Assembly (NCBI RefSeq): GCF_004664715.2
Contig: NC_051068.1
Span: 132,452,716 to 132,516,715, forward strand
Direction: 5' to 3'
Length of the DNA: 64,000 bases
From: Peromyscus leucopus
Lineage: Eukaryota > Chordata > Mammalia > Rodentia > Cricetidae
The stretch's first letter is position 1, and each line of letters opens with the position of its first letter. Shown in pieces: positions 32,823 through 44,340 of this stretch. The position numbers and the translations under genes are program-made. The notes beneath the pieces are model-generated. The model saw only the letters and a list, made by a program, of their open reading frames with translations. It was not told where the DNA came from and searched no databases.

Positions 32823-33889
32823 TATGCAATTTTCAGATTAGAGGCATGCAACGTGTAATACATGACCTAGGATTGCAACCGTAGCCCCAGACTGGCTTTA
32901 GGGCTTACACTGGTGCACAGACAGAGAAGTAGAGGGGCCGATCAGGCCCACCCCTGCCGTCTGCATAACCGGGAGCTGTTAGCCTAGAGCTTGTACATAA
33001 ACCGGGTCCTGCTCACAGTCCAGACTTGGTAAGACTCCCGTGCTAGACATAAACTTGCAGGGGGAGCCACATCCTCATTGTGTGTAAATTCAGGTTAACC
33101 ACAAACCAACCGAATGGCCTGTCTTACTGCACAAGGAACCAAGGAAGGTTTATTCTACTAAAACATTCGTGCTTTCTCAGCACAGAAACAGACCATTTAA
33201 AATCTTTGTTTTTGCGTAAGGACCTCGGAATTTTCTTCTTATTGGCACAAAATGAAAGCTCTAAGCATATAGCAGTTGGGCCACTGCTCCAGCATGCACC
33301 TGAAACGTTGTTTGTTTGTTATATAATTATATCTTAGTTTCTAAAGATGTTCTAAAAGGCCATCTTTAGAAAAGCTCAGGATCCTTCAAAACCAGACAGA
33401 GCCATTTACAGAGGAAAGCCACGTGGATTTGATGAATCATACCAGATATACTAAGGAGTTTCAAGGCTGAATTAGAAATGTGGGCAGTAGAAATAAGCCT
33501 TTATCTTGGATACAGTAAAAGCAACATAAATTGAACAGGCCCTAGGAGAGAGCCGCTGAATCATAAAGGGTAAACACAAAAGTCTTGTGGCTTGAGCCAC
33601 ACCGCGACAAGCAATTCAGTGTGTGTCTTTGATAATGAGACCTTCCTGCTGCCAAGTGCAAGTCAAGGAATTGATACAAGTGGGCTCATTGTTTCCTGTC
33701 CTGGGTCATTAACCTGCTTCAGTGAGAACTGAAGGAGCTGATATGTGCCACGTACCTCATACTCGGAATCAATAAATAAACGTTGTTGGTTGGAAATACC
33801 AAGAGCAACCTTCTTCTCCTCTCCTGTTTTTCCCATACTCCTTCCTTGTCCTGAGACCTGACCAGGCACCCAGAACAGGCCAGTGCACC
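32823..33889. other. unassigned DNA
   Basis: No recognised repeat. The minus frame at 33663-34016 runs into the ancient repeat that follows. Confidence 0.35.
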
Positions 33890-34380
33890 TCCATTTACCC
33901 ACCTGGTGTTTACTGAGAGCTCCCACTAAGTGCCGGGTGAAGCGGTCTTCTTGCCCTGGAAGCTCACTGCTGAGGATGAGAAAGTCCCAGTTTATGTCCA
34001 AGAGTTTGTGGCCCAAGACGATGATAAAGGAATTAGAATTTTAAGTGCAACGAGGGAGGACAAAGGAAGATGAAGGAATGAAGGGCAGGTGAGAGTTGGC
34101 AGTTACTTATGGAAAGATCACAGAAAATTCATGGTGGCATGTTGACAGTCTTTAATGAGTTGAGGAGTGAACTCATGAAGGATCCAGAAGAAAGCATAGG
34201 GCAGAGGCAGAGGAGATGGCATGGGCAAAGGTCCCGAGGTGACAAACTCAGCAAAACCTTAGGAAATGGGCAGGGTGGCTGGATCCCATGGGGCTTCCTG
34301 CGGCCCCAAGGAGTGCTGGGGTTGAGAGGAAGCTGTCGGGGATTTTTGAGTCATGCATGTCAATAAAAAAAGGTCATGAC
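33890..34380 (+). repeat. ancient mammalian repeat relic
   Basis: 'ggtgtttactgagagctccc' and 'actaagtgccgggtgaagcg', later 'ggcatgggcaaaggtcccga', match an old mammalian repeat built on 'tgagcacctactatgtgccagg' and 'gcaaaggccctgaggcagg'. Family name not fixed. Confidence 0.4.
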
Positions 34381-34435
34381 TACCGAAGATTCCAGGAGGG
34401 CAAGAGCACAGAGGTCAATCTGGGAACTTATAAAG

Positions 34436-34580
34436 GGTAGAAGCTCTGGGCGAACTGCCAGGTTTCAAGCATGCCTCTGCCATTGATGGGCAGTGTGAGC
34501 TCAAGCAAGTTCAATCACTGCTCTGTGAATGGAGGTGTCATAGAAGGGTCGCCACAAGGTGTAACTGGTGATCCCAGCGG
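34436..34580 (+). repeat. MIR SINE relic
   Basis: 'tttcaagcatgcctctgcca', 'gggcagtgtgagctcaagca', 'agttcaatcactgctctgtg' follow the MIR core order. Confidence 0.55.
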
Positions 34581-34965
34581 CAGTGTACCTCTTGGATCCC
34601 ACTGTGATTCCTGACTCTCTGTTTTGCCACGGGGAGTGGTTTAAACAGTGCCCGGCATTGGAAACACTCAGTGGCGTTCATGATCACTTGTGGCTGAGGT
34701 GAGAGATGATCGTAGTTTGGTAGTAGGATTAGTGGTGTTTGGCAGGGAGATAAGTGCAGAAAACCAAAATGATAGTTGATGAGTGAGCCGCTCTGGCCAC
34801 CCAGGGCAGAACCCGATATGGTTGATGGAACTCAGGGTTGTAGCTTTGTGGGGACTTCGTGGGAGATCTTCTGTCTTATTCCATTCTGGAAATAAATTTC
34901 TTAGCCTTTTCCTCCCCTAAAATATATGTTATAGGGTGACTGTGAGGTTAAAGGGGGTCCTATGG
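34581..34965. other. unassigned DNA
   Basis: A possible MIR tail lies at 34650-34690. The last six bases are the left target duplication of the next LTR. Confidence 0.35.
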
Positions 34966-35300
34966 TGTGGCGGACCAGCCCCCACTTTTACGTCCCAGGG
35001 TGCCCTTGAGTAGGGAGAAGTGAGAAATATTAGCTAGAAAGAGATACCTAGACGACAACGAGAGGAAAGACAGAGACACAGGATAGCCTCGGAGGGTATG
35101 GATCCTAATCTGCCGGCCTGAACTTTATTTCAAAGGCTTTTTATGACAATGCCAAGGGAGGAGCAAAGGACCTCCCCTTGCTAGGTACAGCCAAGTGTAG
35201 ACCCTTCCAAACACCTGGTACTCAGGCCTGTGGTCCAGTCATCCTCTTCATGCAGCCCTGCTGGACAAAGCCACCAGGAGACCCAAACGGGCCCGCCACA
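34966..35300 (-). mobile_element. ERVK-type solo LTR with perfect 6-bp target duplication
   Basis: 335 bp with perfect inverted ends TGTGGCGG...CCGCCACA and a perfect 6-bp duplication CTATGG at 34960-34965 and 35301-35306. On the minus strand an ATAAAAAGCC TATA-like box (35135-35144) is followed by AATAAA (35124-35129). 'ctccgaggctatcctgtgtc' and 'gtgggggctggtccgccaca' are shared with the plus-strand copy at 47632-47970. No internal retroviral sequence. Confidence 0.9.
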
Positions 35301-36579
35301 CTATGGCCCTCTAATCTAGGCCAGGCATTCATTCTAAGTTTTAATAGATGTTAGCTGCCATTGCCACCAGGATCATCAGAGCTGTGCAAACTTCTAGCAT
35401 TAATGATGTGCATGCCTACAACTCCTTCGGAAGAGATCTCTGTCTCTCTCCACTCTCGTGAGGATGGCTCCTGCTTCCCAGAGGCCCTTTAGGAAATACT
35501 GTTCTTGGGCCAATCTACCCCTAAGCAGCCTGTTCTTGTGCCCTCAGATCCCCAACAAAGGCCCCCCAAAGACATGAGTAAGAAGTAAACCAACTAGGCA
35601 AAGAAATATCAGAACGTGAGGGCATGCTTCAAAAGGTGTGATTCACGGTATAGAAGTCAAGTCTCCCACTGATGGTCATAAAATCTGCTTCTGTTCATCA
35701 TTTGGCCCTAATGAACCTCAAACCCAAGGACTGGAGGTAGAGGGAGGCCCTGGAAGGTCCCAAAGCTGTGGACACCCAACTCCTCCAGGCCCTTTTCAAC
35801 CTCCTAGACAGTAGGAAGTGTGGGTGACTGCTCTACCCCCCTGAATCTGAGGGCCTGGCCATATGGCTAGAGTTACTCATCCTTCATGAGCTAACCCCTC
35901 CCATTTTATTTGTTCTTGGGTGTGTGAGCCATATAATTCTTCTTCAAAAGTTGTAACAGTGAGAGTCCAGCCAATCACTCCACATAAAAAGGGTCTGCCA
36001 CTTTTCTCACTCTCAGGGTTGGTAATGATTCTGGCTGTGAGCCAGGCCTGGAGGTGACTCAGCCCTTCTCTCTTGTGTTAAGAGGATTTTACTGTCTTCA
36101 ATCCTGACTCAAAGCAGCTCCGGGCAGAGTGGGGAGCATAGGTACTGCCCCAGGTGTCACCGTATGATTTGCTGACATGCCAAATGGAAAGTCAATAGGA
36201 GCTTTTCCAGCAGGCCACCCTCCTTCCAGGCCTGCTGTAGCCACAGCCCATTTCACACAGTGGACATCTGTTTCCCTCTTCCTCACCTGCGGGGCGCTGT
36301 GACCAAACGCCTACTTTCTCGTGAAAGCCTAACCAGGCTCTTTAAGACAGCTAGTGGGCTGGAGTCTAAATCAGTCATTGGCACCATCCCCAGGTCTCTA
36401 ATACTGCCACTTAGGCCTTTCTTAAGGGTCCTAATGAGAGGCGGACCCAGGGGAGGTGTCCAGCAAAACTCCAGAGTTACTAGGCAACTCGCTGTGTAGT
36501 TCTCCTTTTTTAGTTGAAAGGACCATTCTGGGCCACGCCAAGGATCCTGGCATTTTAAATGCTAGCCACAGCCAATTCT
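35301..36579. other. unassigned DNA
   Basis: Nothing recognised after the right-hand target duplication. Confidence 0.35.
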
Positions 36580-36840
36580 TTATTCAATAGACATTATCCA
36601 CCACCAACTAAGTGTCGGACATGACTAGGCGTTGAGGACCGAGGGACAAAACACATAGCTCCTTTTGTTGAACTTTCAGGTGGCGTGTTGTGGGACTGGT
36701 AAGACTATGACAGTTGTATGTGTGATGTGTGACCAGTATTGGGCAGTGTCTTTAGTGTGAGCACAGAGGCATCCAGGGATCACCTGAGAGGGGCCCCAGA
36801 GGAAGATGTGAGAAAGTAAATGCTTCCTCCAGATTCAGGA
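36580..36840 (+). repeat. possible ancient mammalian repeat
   Basis: 'accaactaagtgtcggacat' and 'gactaggcgttgaggaccga' resemble the same old family as 33890. Very diverged. Confidence 0.3.
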
Positions 36841-36974
36841 GCCACCTACACAGAGAAGGACCGTGGATGGAGAGATGACAGCATGTGAGGTGCATGGGTA
36901 ACAAAGGTGGGTTGCTAGGACAACCTCATCCACACAGATGGAAGGCACTTCTCGGTCTCCCTGGCAGTTAGCTT

Positions 36975-37222
36975 TGCCTTTTCTTCTTCTTCTTCTTTTT
37001 TTTTTTTTAATTCTGGACAGAGGCTCATGTAGCCCAAGGCTGAACTGGAATTCTTTATATGTAGCCAAGGATGACCTTGAACTTCAGATCCACCTGCCTC
37101 CACCTCCCCAGTACTAGGATTAGAGGTCTGCACCACCACACCCTGTCCATATGGTCCTAAGGATGGAACCCGGGAATCCACACATGCCAGGCAAGCACTC
37201 CACGACTAAGCTATTCCCTGCA
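36975..37222 (-). repeat. B4 SINE (minus)
   Basis: CTT-rich and T-rich tail, then an inverted B1 part ('ggctcatgtagcccaaggct', 'gatgaccttgaacttcagat', 'accaccacaccctg'), then an inverted ID part ('gatggaacccgggaatccac', 'aggcaagcactccacgacta', 'agctattccctgc'). This is ID then B1 in sense, the B4 order. Confidence 0.8.
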
Positions 37223-38782
37223 ACTGTGTGTGAGTTCTGGCCAATGGAGGGTGTGCAGAGGTGATGGGTGGGCCTGGCCCATGGCAGCTCTCGGATGACC
37301 TCTTTACCTGGGGCATATTTTAGCTTGTTGAGCCAGAGGCATCAGGTCACAGAGGAGCCCTGGTGCCACTGGAAGTAATTCCAAGTGAGGGAGCAGGTCA
37401 TAAGCAACAGAGTAGGGCAAGTGACCCACCCCCAGCCCACCAAGCTATCTGCCATGAGATAGCTACCCTCCTCCTGACATTCCTCTTGGCTCTCTGTCCT
37501 CTCCCTTGTTCCAACCCCTCCTGTTTCTTGCTCTAACCCCCCCCCACATGCCTCTGCCCTAATCCTCTTCCTTGCTATCCCCCCCTCCTGCTTTTCTTTC
37601 TCCTTTCTGGGACTGCCAGCCTTCTTATCCCTTTAGCCACATCGTTGATTCAAGTCCAAGGGCTCCACAAACAGTGACCAACCGGGTCTGCGTTTGAATC
37701 TGCCCAGTCAGTACAACCTTGGACAACTTTGGGCACAGCTTGGTCCCAGGCATCTTGAAAGTTAAACATTCACTCAGAATTGGGCCTTAGCGGTCCATGT
37801 TTCAGTGATAATCAACTAATGAACTTGTTTCTTTCAAGCTGGTTGCTGAGTATATTAAAGGGGAAAAAGGCCCAGATGAGGGACCCTGCCTTCCAGAAGC
37901 TTCCAGTCCATTAGTCCGGGACCTCTCAGCGGGTCTCTGAAAGCCAATTTGGTAAAATCTGCAGCCCCATGGCTGCCTTTCCTTGCAGGCTCAGGAAGCT
38001 GCATGTGTCAGGCAGCGTGGGGGGCTCTGGAGGTTCCGTGTAGGTGCTGTGAGGTGGAGTGAGACATCCGAAGCCAAGGAAAAAAGAGAAATGGCTCATG
38101 TGTGCTGGCTGTGGAAACCCAGGAGGATGGTGAGCCAGCCAGCATGAAACCTGTTTATACTGTGGCAAAACGAAAGGATCCATGGAATTTCTTCTCTGAC
38201 AGCTTTTATAAATAGACGGGCCTGAATCTTTTCTGGGAAATCATGGAGCTTCTGTGGACAGGCCCTGTAGCTTCGGAATTCTGTGGAGGCAAAGCAGTGA
38301 AAAGATATTTTCCTGATCTCTGGCATGTGTAATGTGGTTCAGGCGCTGAAATGGTAACAGAGGCCAATGAGCACATGTTCTTTCAGGAAGCCGATCCTTG
38401 GAATAGAAAGGGGTTTGAGGGAGGGAGGAGAGGTCATCAGGAAGGGGTGTGGGAGGGTACTTGCTGGGGTACCTCCTAGCTCCCTTAAAGCCCTTGTGTT
38501 GTCTTGATGCCGCTGCTCACACAACTCACAGAACCCGAAGCGTGCGTGCCGATTCTCAATTGAACACTGCAGTCTGGAAACCCTAGTGAACTCTTTGTGT
38601 GTCACCTGTGTGAGCCTGTGCGCTGTGTGAGTTGCATGTCCATGGCAACGAGAATTAAGAGATTTGGAGCCAAAGTTCAAGGTTCAGGCTAGCGGATATT
38701 CTAGGGCAAAGGTTTAAGTCCATTTTCAGGTTGCTCTCTTCTATCAATCAAGATATTTACAAAATATCTAAATAGCAACACT
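37223..38782. other. unassigned DNA with pyrimidine-rich patch
   Basis: A CT-rich patch lies at 37470-37615. The minus frames at 37926-38183 and 38339-38680 have no support. Confidence 0.35.
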
Positions 38783-38813
<31 letters not shown>

Positions 38814-38875
38814 CTTGATTGGTGCCCATCCCCATATATGTATATATCTATATCTATATCATCTACATCTATCTA

Positions 38876-38920
<45 letters not shown>
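38783..38920. repeat. A36 run followed by TATC/TA microsatellite
   Basis: 36 consecutive A at 38783-38818, a short spacer, then TATC-like units and an uninterrupted (TA)n that ends at 38920. No SINE or L1 body precedes the A run. Confidence 0.9.
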
Positions 38921-38922
<2 letters not shown>

Positions 38923-39105
38923 CCATAGGTCCACACTGCACCATCCTTGAAACACTTGACACCTGATTTCTTAACCATTATAGGATTGCGGTGCCAAGAA
39001 AAGGGACTCTGTCTTTCTTTCTGTGATGAGACAAAAGATGTCATGAAGTCATAGTGAGAACGTACCCTCGGTAAGCCAGGAAAACAGACCAACACTGTTA
39101 GCATC

Positions 39106-39265
39106 TTAATACATTTTATTTTACTTTTTTGCCTGCAAGTATGTATGCAGTAATCAGATCCCCTGGAACAGGAGTTACAGACAGCTATGTGCTGTCATGT
39201 GGGTGCTGGACATTGAACCCAGGTCCTCTGGAAGAGCAGCCAGTGCTCTTAACCACTGAGCTACT
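39106..39265 (-). repeat. B2/B3 SINE (minus)
   Basis: 'ttgcctgcaagtatgtatgc', 'gatcccctggaacaggagtt', 'gtcatgtgggtgctggacat', 'gctcttaaccactgagctac'. Confidence 0.85.
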
Positions 39266-39399
39266 GTTAGCATCTTAATCTTCAACTTCTAGTCCCATTA
39301 ACTATGAGAAAAATGTAGTTCTGTTGTTTGAGCTGCTGCTGCTGAGGAGGAAATGGAGGAAGATGATGATGATGAAGAGGATGAGGAGAACAATTTCAC

Positions 39400-39545
39400 C
39401 TCTTTTCACAAGTGGAGGAAGTGAGGTTCACAAAACCACGGGCCACATGCAAGTTCACACAGCCAAGAACAGCTGCAGTAGGAGCAGAAATCTACATCTA
39501 CGTGGAAGGTCAAAGCCGAGGTCCTGCCTGCCACCCCAGATGCTC
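39400..39545 (-). repeat. MIR SINE relic (minus)
   Basis: 'acaagtggaggaagtgaggt', 'gcaagttcacacagccaaga', 'gtcaaagccgaggtcctgcc' follow the inverted MIR order. A GAT-rich patch (39362-39390) precedes it. Confidence 0.5.
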
Positions 39546-40409
39546 AGCACAACCTAGACTGAGCCCCTCTGCCACCGAGTTTCTCACGGCCAGAGGTGGC
39601 CCGGGTGACGGCTCTGACTATGAATTATAACACTGGTGTAATCTTCTTGTGTAGAAAAGTAGCATCGTGTGCTTAACAATAAAACAATACTGAGTTACAA
39701 TTGCTTTATAGTTTTCAACATTCTCGAATCCATGCCATTTAATGCTGACCACACTGCTCAGACTGGTGCCATTGTTAGAGATCACGAGGAACAACTTATT
39801 CCAGGACAGCGCCTGATGTGTGATTGGTTGAAGGGTGAGCACATGACTAAGCTGGCCAATCAGAGCAAATGAGCCCCAGAAGGTTTGCAGCTGGGATAGG
39901 GACCGGGTGGTTGCCCTGTGGCCTTATTGCAGAGCTGGTAGACTTGCCTAACTTGGGGACAGCTGGTCTGAGCATGGAGCCGATGCAGAGGAAAGTGTCC
40001 CTAGAGGAGAGGGTGTAAGGCAGGCCTCTGGCACATGGTCTGGGCACACAAGTCCAGCAGTGTCAAAATCAGGCTCTCCTGGGCTTCTCAGTCCACGGAG
40101 CTCAGAAATCTGACCATGCTTAAGCTAGCTTGAGTTCGGTTCCTGTCACTTGATTTGGTTAAAAGTGCCCACTAGCAAAGAAAGTTAGACTGAGTTTGAT
40201 GTCTCCTCATGTTGAACCTTATTGACCATTTCTTATTGTGGTTTCTGGAGGCACAGGAATCCAAACCCAGAGCTTTTTATTTTTTTAATTTTTAATTTTA
40301 TTTTTTTTTATCTTTTATGGAGTGGTGGAAAGTGATACGGATAATAACTGTACCATCAGATAAAAGGCATCATTGTGGACTAAACTGTATTCTTTTTTCC
40401 CCTTCCCAG
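39546..40409. other. unassigned DNA
   Basis: A T-rich run at 40275-40317 is the only simple sequence. The pyrimidine tract at 40390-40406 leads into the candidate exon. Confidence 0.35.
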
Positions 40410-40537
40410 TCTTTCTTGGTGGGAAGGGCAGAGGAACTGTCAGAACTGGGACGAAGGGAAAGGAGCTATTCTGAGACGCGACGGGACCTCTGTGCGAAAT
40501 ACGCGTGGGGCGACAACAACACAACGCTAGGCACTGG
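40410..40537 (+). CDS. candidate coding exon with CpG cluster
   Basis: A strong acceptor ('tattcttttttccccttcccag', here split; it ends 40409) precedes an open frame reading SFLVGRAEELSELGRRE, then RSYSETRRDLCAKYAWGD, then NNTTLGTG. It ends either at a donor, TGG|GTGAGAG at 40538, or at the in-frame TGA 40539-40541. About nine CpGs lie between 40478 and 40527, unusual for the surrounding CpG-poor DNA and suggestive of constraint or recent arrival. A second frame is also open to a TAG at 40528-40530, so the frame is not certain. I do not recognise the protein. Confidence 0.35.
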
Positions 40538-42959
40538 GTGAGAGGTCAGAAGTGGAAACGCAGCTTTGGGCGATACACATGCAAGTGAAAGGTGACATTT
40601 CAGGAGCTGGATCAGGGAAAGCCTTGCCCACGGGCTATAACTGCACGCAACACCCAGGGGATAGAGGGACAGGGCTGGCAGGCTATCTGCTTAGCCCAAT
40701 GTTGACCGAGGAAAAAGATTCTGACCTAAGATTTTCTGGAATGGAGTGCCTTCATATACGTTCATATTGTTTTGGAATTCATCATTACTAGAGAAACTTG
40801 CCTTTGGTGAGTCTGATCACAGTAAGTTTCACTTTGGACCTAGTTTCAGACTGCCTGGGAAGAGAGGACTTTTCACATGTACTTCAACAGGCTAAGTTTA
40901 GAATCAAAACAACACAACATGTCATCCCAAAGGGTAAGACTGAAATATCACGTCAGAACAGAGTCTTGCCAACTGTGTGTGTTGAAGTACATTATTTTGA
41001 GAAGTCTGTAGGCTGGAAAGTACATCACAGGAGCAGATCCTACACTGATAGGGAACGGCCCATGGAAAAAAATAAGGATTTTTTTTCTTCTTGGCATGGG
41101 CATCCCGGGCTAACCTCTTTTTATATAGGAGAGAGGGGACAGGCAAGGAGACTACTGCATTTCTAAGTTAAACCAAGTGTTCTGGAACAGACTGATGGTG
41201 GCATTACTATTGATTTTATTACACCGCCCTGGGCAGCATCCATCTTCCATGTCCCTGGCTCTCATCACATTTGTTCAGGAGAGTGGAATGATGCTAGGAG
41301 CCTTTGTCTCTGGCCATATTCCAAACTCTCTCTGATACTGCCCCCTCTCCTCGGTGGACAGGTCACTAGAGGGCTGCCCCTTTGTGTCTGGGAAAGTTAG
41401 CTTTGTGAACCTCAAGGAAACCCTCTACATCTGAGATCTCCGAAATGAGCCTTAACTGCCCCTGTGTCTGTCATGGGGTACTGCTTTCATCCCTGATTGT
41501 TGTCAAGTATGGACAACTGGCACTTGAGGACGTGATGCTGGTGAACACCATCTAGCCCAGACTTTCCTACCAAACCACACGCACGTATGTTGATCGGATG
41601 CACTGCAGTCAAGGCTTTTAGGTTCTCTTCTACAGGGAAGTGGAAATTCAGAAGCACCAGGAGTCCTGTGGAGCTATGTGGACACAAAGAAGGTAGCTCC
41701 TCCTTGGGGCACACGTGGCTTCCGAGACCTTCTTCAGTGGATGCTAAGTGTGGATGAAGAGATGCTCTCTCAGCTCGTGTTCTCTTCCTGGCACTGGCCT
41801 TTGCTCTGCTCCTTTTGATACAGTTTAGGCAGCTTGATCCCATTTGTTTTCTCTGCCAACTAAAGAGTTAAAAGGCAGGAAAATGCTTGAGTGTCACAGG
41901 TGGCAGTGGAGAAAATCTCAAACCCATAAACAGCAGCAGACAGAGCCAGCGTTTGAAGAGAGCTGTTCATTGGGGATGAGGAGACACATGCATACTGCAG
42001 ACACAGAGGGGAAGAACCTCTGTAAAGCAGAGGGACACTTGGAAGCCCAAAACCCCAGTCTTTTCTTGAGGGCTGGGGTTTTTAAGTTCCTGAATGGTTT
42101 CCCTCCCCCAGGTTAGGGCTGGTTAGTTGAAGAAATGTAGGCTGGTTGATTGGCCCACACCTGTTGCATAACGTGTCCTGATCTGGCCCCTAACTTGCAA
42201 AGCCAGTCCATCAGCAGGCGGCCTACTGGCAGGGAGTAAACAGCTTACAAGAACTTTAAGTTGCCAGGCCTCTATCTCAGGTCCGAGGGTGAGGAAGAAG
42301 CGGCCATCATTGAAGTTTGCCAACTTTGTTACCTCGCCATGGTCTCGCTCCCTATCTGTCTGCCCACCCAGTAGGGGGTTTGTCCACCTCCTGGTCTCAC
42401 ATCAGCCCCAGGCTCCCCCACTCTCTTCCACTCTGCTGTCTGCACCTGTGTTATTTCATTCCTGGCTGGCTGGGCGTCTGAACACTGGTCAACTTTCATA
42501 ACTGGGCTCAACATTTTTAAAGAAAAATGTTTACTATAGGGAGCTTTAAGACAGATTATAGAACTTGGTTCCTTTCGAGGGGCCGGGTAGAATGGGACTC
42601 CCTGGCACAGTTTTTCATCCCAAGCATTAAGCTGTAATCTCCAAAATATTTGCAAGGAAGCATTGTCCTTTGCCTTGATATGAAAAGCACAGAGCCACCC
42701 AGCCAGCAGCCGACTTTTCCATTTTAAGTGTTTACAAATCAGGAAGGCAGGATAGGCTGTTGAGTCTGGATAGGGGCTTCCTTGTGGCTTGTGACTGCTT
42801 CCGTGGAAGCAGTAGTTTATCTAAAATGGAATAATTCTTCAGTCCTTGAGAAGATAAACATCTAGACGACTAAAAGTCACGGAGAGAACCATCTCGAAGG
42901 TTTCTAGAACTATGGAAAAAGTGGAGTGTAATCAGGAAAAGTGCATTCTGGAAGGGAAT
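40538..42959. other. unassigned DNA
   Basis: Includes a 122-codon plus frame (40798-41166) and a 118-codon minus frame (41487-41843). Neither has splice signals or a protein-like composition that convinces me. No recent SINE is present. Confidence 0.35.
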
Positions 42960-43155
42960 TCTAACTACCTTAATAGCCGCACACGAGACTTTTGACAAGT
43001 TAGATAATCTCTCACTTTCTTGATGCTCAGCTGTAAAGCAGGATAATCCATTACTGACATGGCTTATCAGTAATGGGGATTGCTAAGAGCATACATGAAA
43101 TCCAAGGAGAATTTCGCTCATTCTTGGCATGCAGTAAGTATTCAATAGATTGTAG
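42960..43155 (+). repeat. MIR SINE, near full length
   Basis: 'acaagttagataatctctca', 'ctcagctgtaaagcaggata', 'gattgctaagagcatacatg', and the tail 'ggcatgcagtaagtattcaa' then 'tagattgtag' follow the MIR order. It ends 31 bp before the candidate exon at 43187. Confidence 0.65.
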
Positions 43156-43186
43156 TTAGTATGATGGAATGATTGTTTTCCTACAG

Positions 43187-43404
43187 AAATCAGAACAGAC
43201 ACTTGATAAAATAAAAGTCTTTCTGGGTGACAGCGTTTCTGGAGAGGATGAAGCCAAAGCAATAGAAGCCTTTTCTACTATTACAGATTTGCTAACACTC
43301 CACCTTAATAATGTCAGGGTTTCAGAAGACAATTGCATGAAGAAAGAATCTAAAAACTTACACATGGTGACATGTGGAGTAAATAAATGGAATATATTCC
43401 AGAA
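43187..43404 (+). CDS. candidate internal coding exon, 218 bp
   Basis: The acceptor 'gattgttttcctacag' ends at 43186 and a consensus donor, AGAA|GTAAGA, lies at 43405. The 218 bp are open in one frame only, phase 0, for 72 codons and leave two bases over. A stop (TAA) falls immediately in the intron, at 43406-43408. The translation starts KSEQTLDKIKVFLGDSV, then SGEDEAKAIEAFSTITDL, LTLHLNNVRVSEDNC and so on to GVNKWNIFQ. It looks like a mixed helical globular protein. No repeat covers it. This is the best exon candidate in the window, but I cannot name the gene. Confidence 0.45.
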
Positions 43405-44314
43405 GTAAGAATTCAAAGTATTTAAGATACTGGAGTTCTGAATGGGTCTCCTTGCCCACCAAGAAAGCCTGCTACTCTGGATTCTTCAGAGATCAAAAGG
43501 ATGCCTGGAATTCTTCTGGGAGCAGTAAAGGGCCCTCTCCTGCAGCCCCCTTTGAGGGTGCCCTCCAAAGCCTCTCACTTAGCAGGGGATCACAGAGCGC
43601 CTGCCATTCTGTTTGCTGGAGCCTTACAAAGAAACCCGGGCTTGCCTCCGCAGAGAGTCCATTAGAAGCAGCTCAGTCTTGAGGCTGTGTGCTTCGCAGT
43701 AAGCAATTAACCACAATAATAATAATAATAATAAAAAATCACATTCCCAAGGCTTGTGTTTCCTGTTCTAGAGCCCCCCTGAGGTGCTTCTGGGATTCTT
43801 TGGAGACACAGAAAGAGGTGGGAACACACGTGTCCCCTGATGGACTCTGCCCTCCAGTCCTTCTTTTGTGTCTGTCTCAGATACATCATAACACTGGCCC
43901 ACACAGAGGCTGGTGATGCTTTTATAGTAATAGCTAACAATATTACTAATATTAGTGATGGATTAGTAGTGATAGTCATTGTGTTAATTGATGACCCAAC
44001 CACTCCATAGTATGGGTAAGGGGAAGGTTTTAATTGCAGATAAGAGGGAGAGAACAGCCAGGGGCCTTTGGAAGAGTCCCGAGCAGGTAGAGAAAGCAGC
44101 AGGCTGAACAGGGCCAGCAGACTGAGAGAGCCTGGAGGCTAGCTGCACTTTGGTAAGTTAATAAGCACCTCAGATCGCCATTTGTCCCTTCTGCCAGTGA
44201 TAAGGGAAATGGTTCCTTGAGTAGAGGGGAATTGGCTTTATAAATTTCTTAGAAATGTTGGCTTTTGTTTAACCACCAGAATTTGGGGAAATGGAGTTTC
44301 CACTGGACCTGACA
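43405..44314. other. unassigned DNA with (AAT)n
   Basis: (AAT)n at 43716-43735. Nothing else recognised. Confidence 0.4.
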
Positions 44315-44340
44315 GTCTCAATATATATATATATTGAGAC
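44315..44340. repeat. 26-bp perfect AT-centred palindrome
   Basis: GTCTCA, fourteen alternating A/T, TGAGAC: a perfect inverted repeat. Its right half is the tail end of the adjoining B1. Confidence 0.9.

Noticed and set aside
40798..41166. 122-codon plus-strand open frame
   Set aside because: No splice context, no start context and no recognisable composition. This length is expected by chance in 64 kb.
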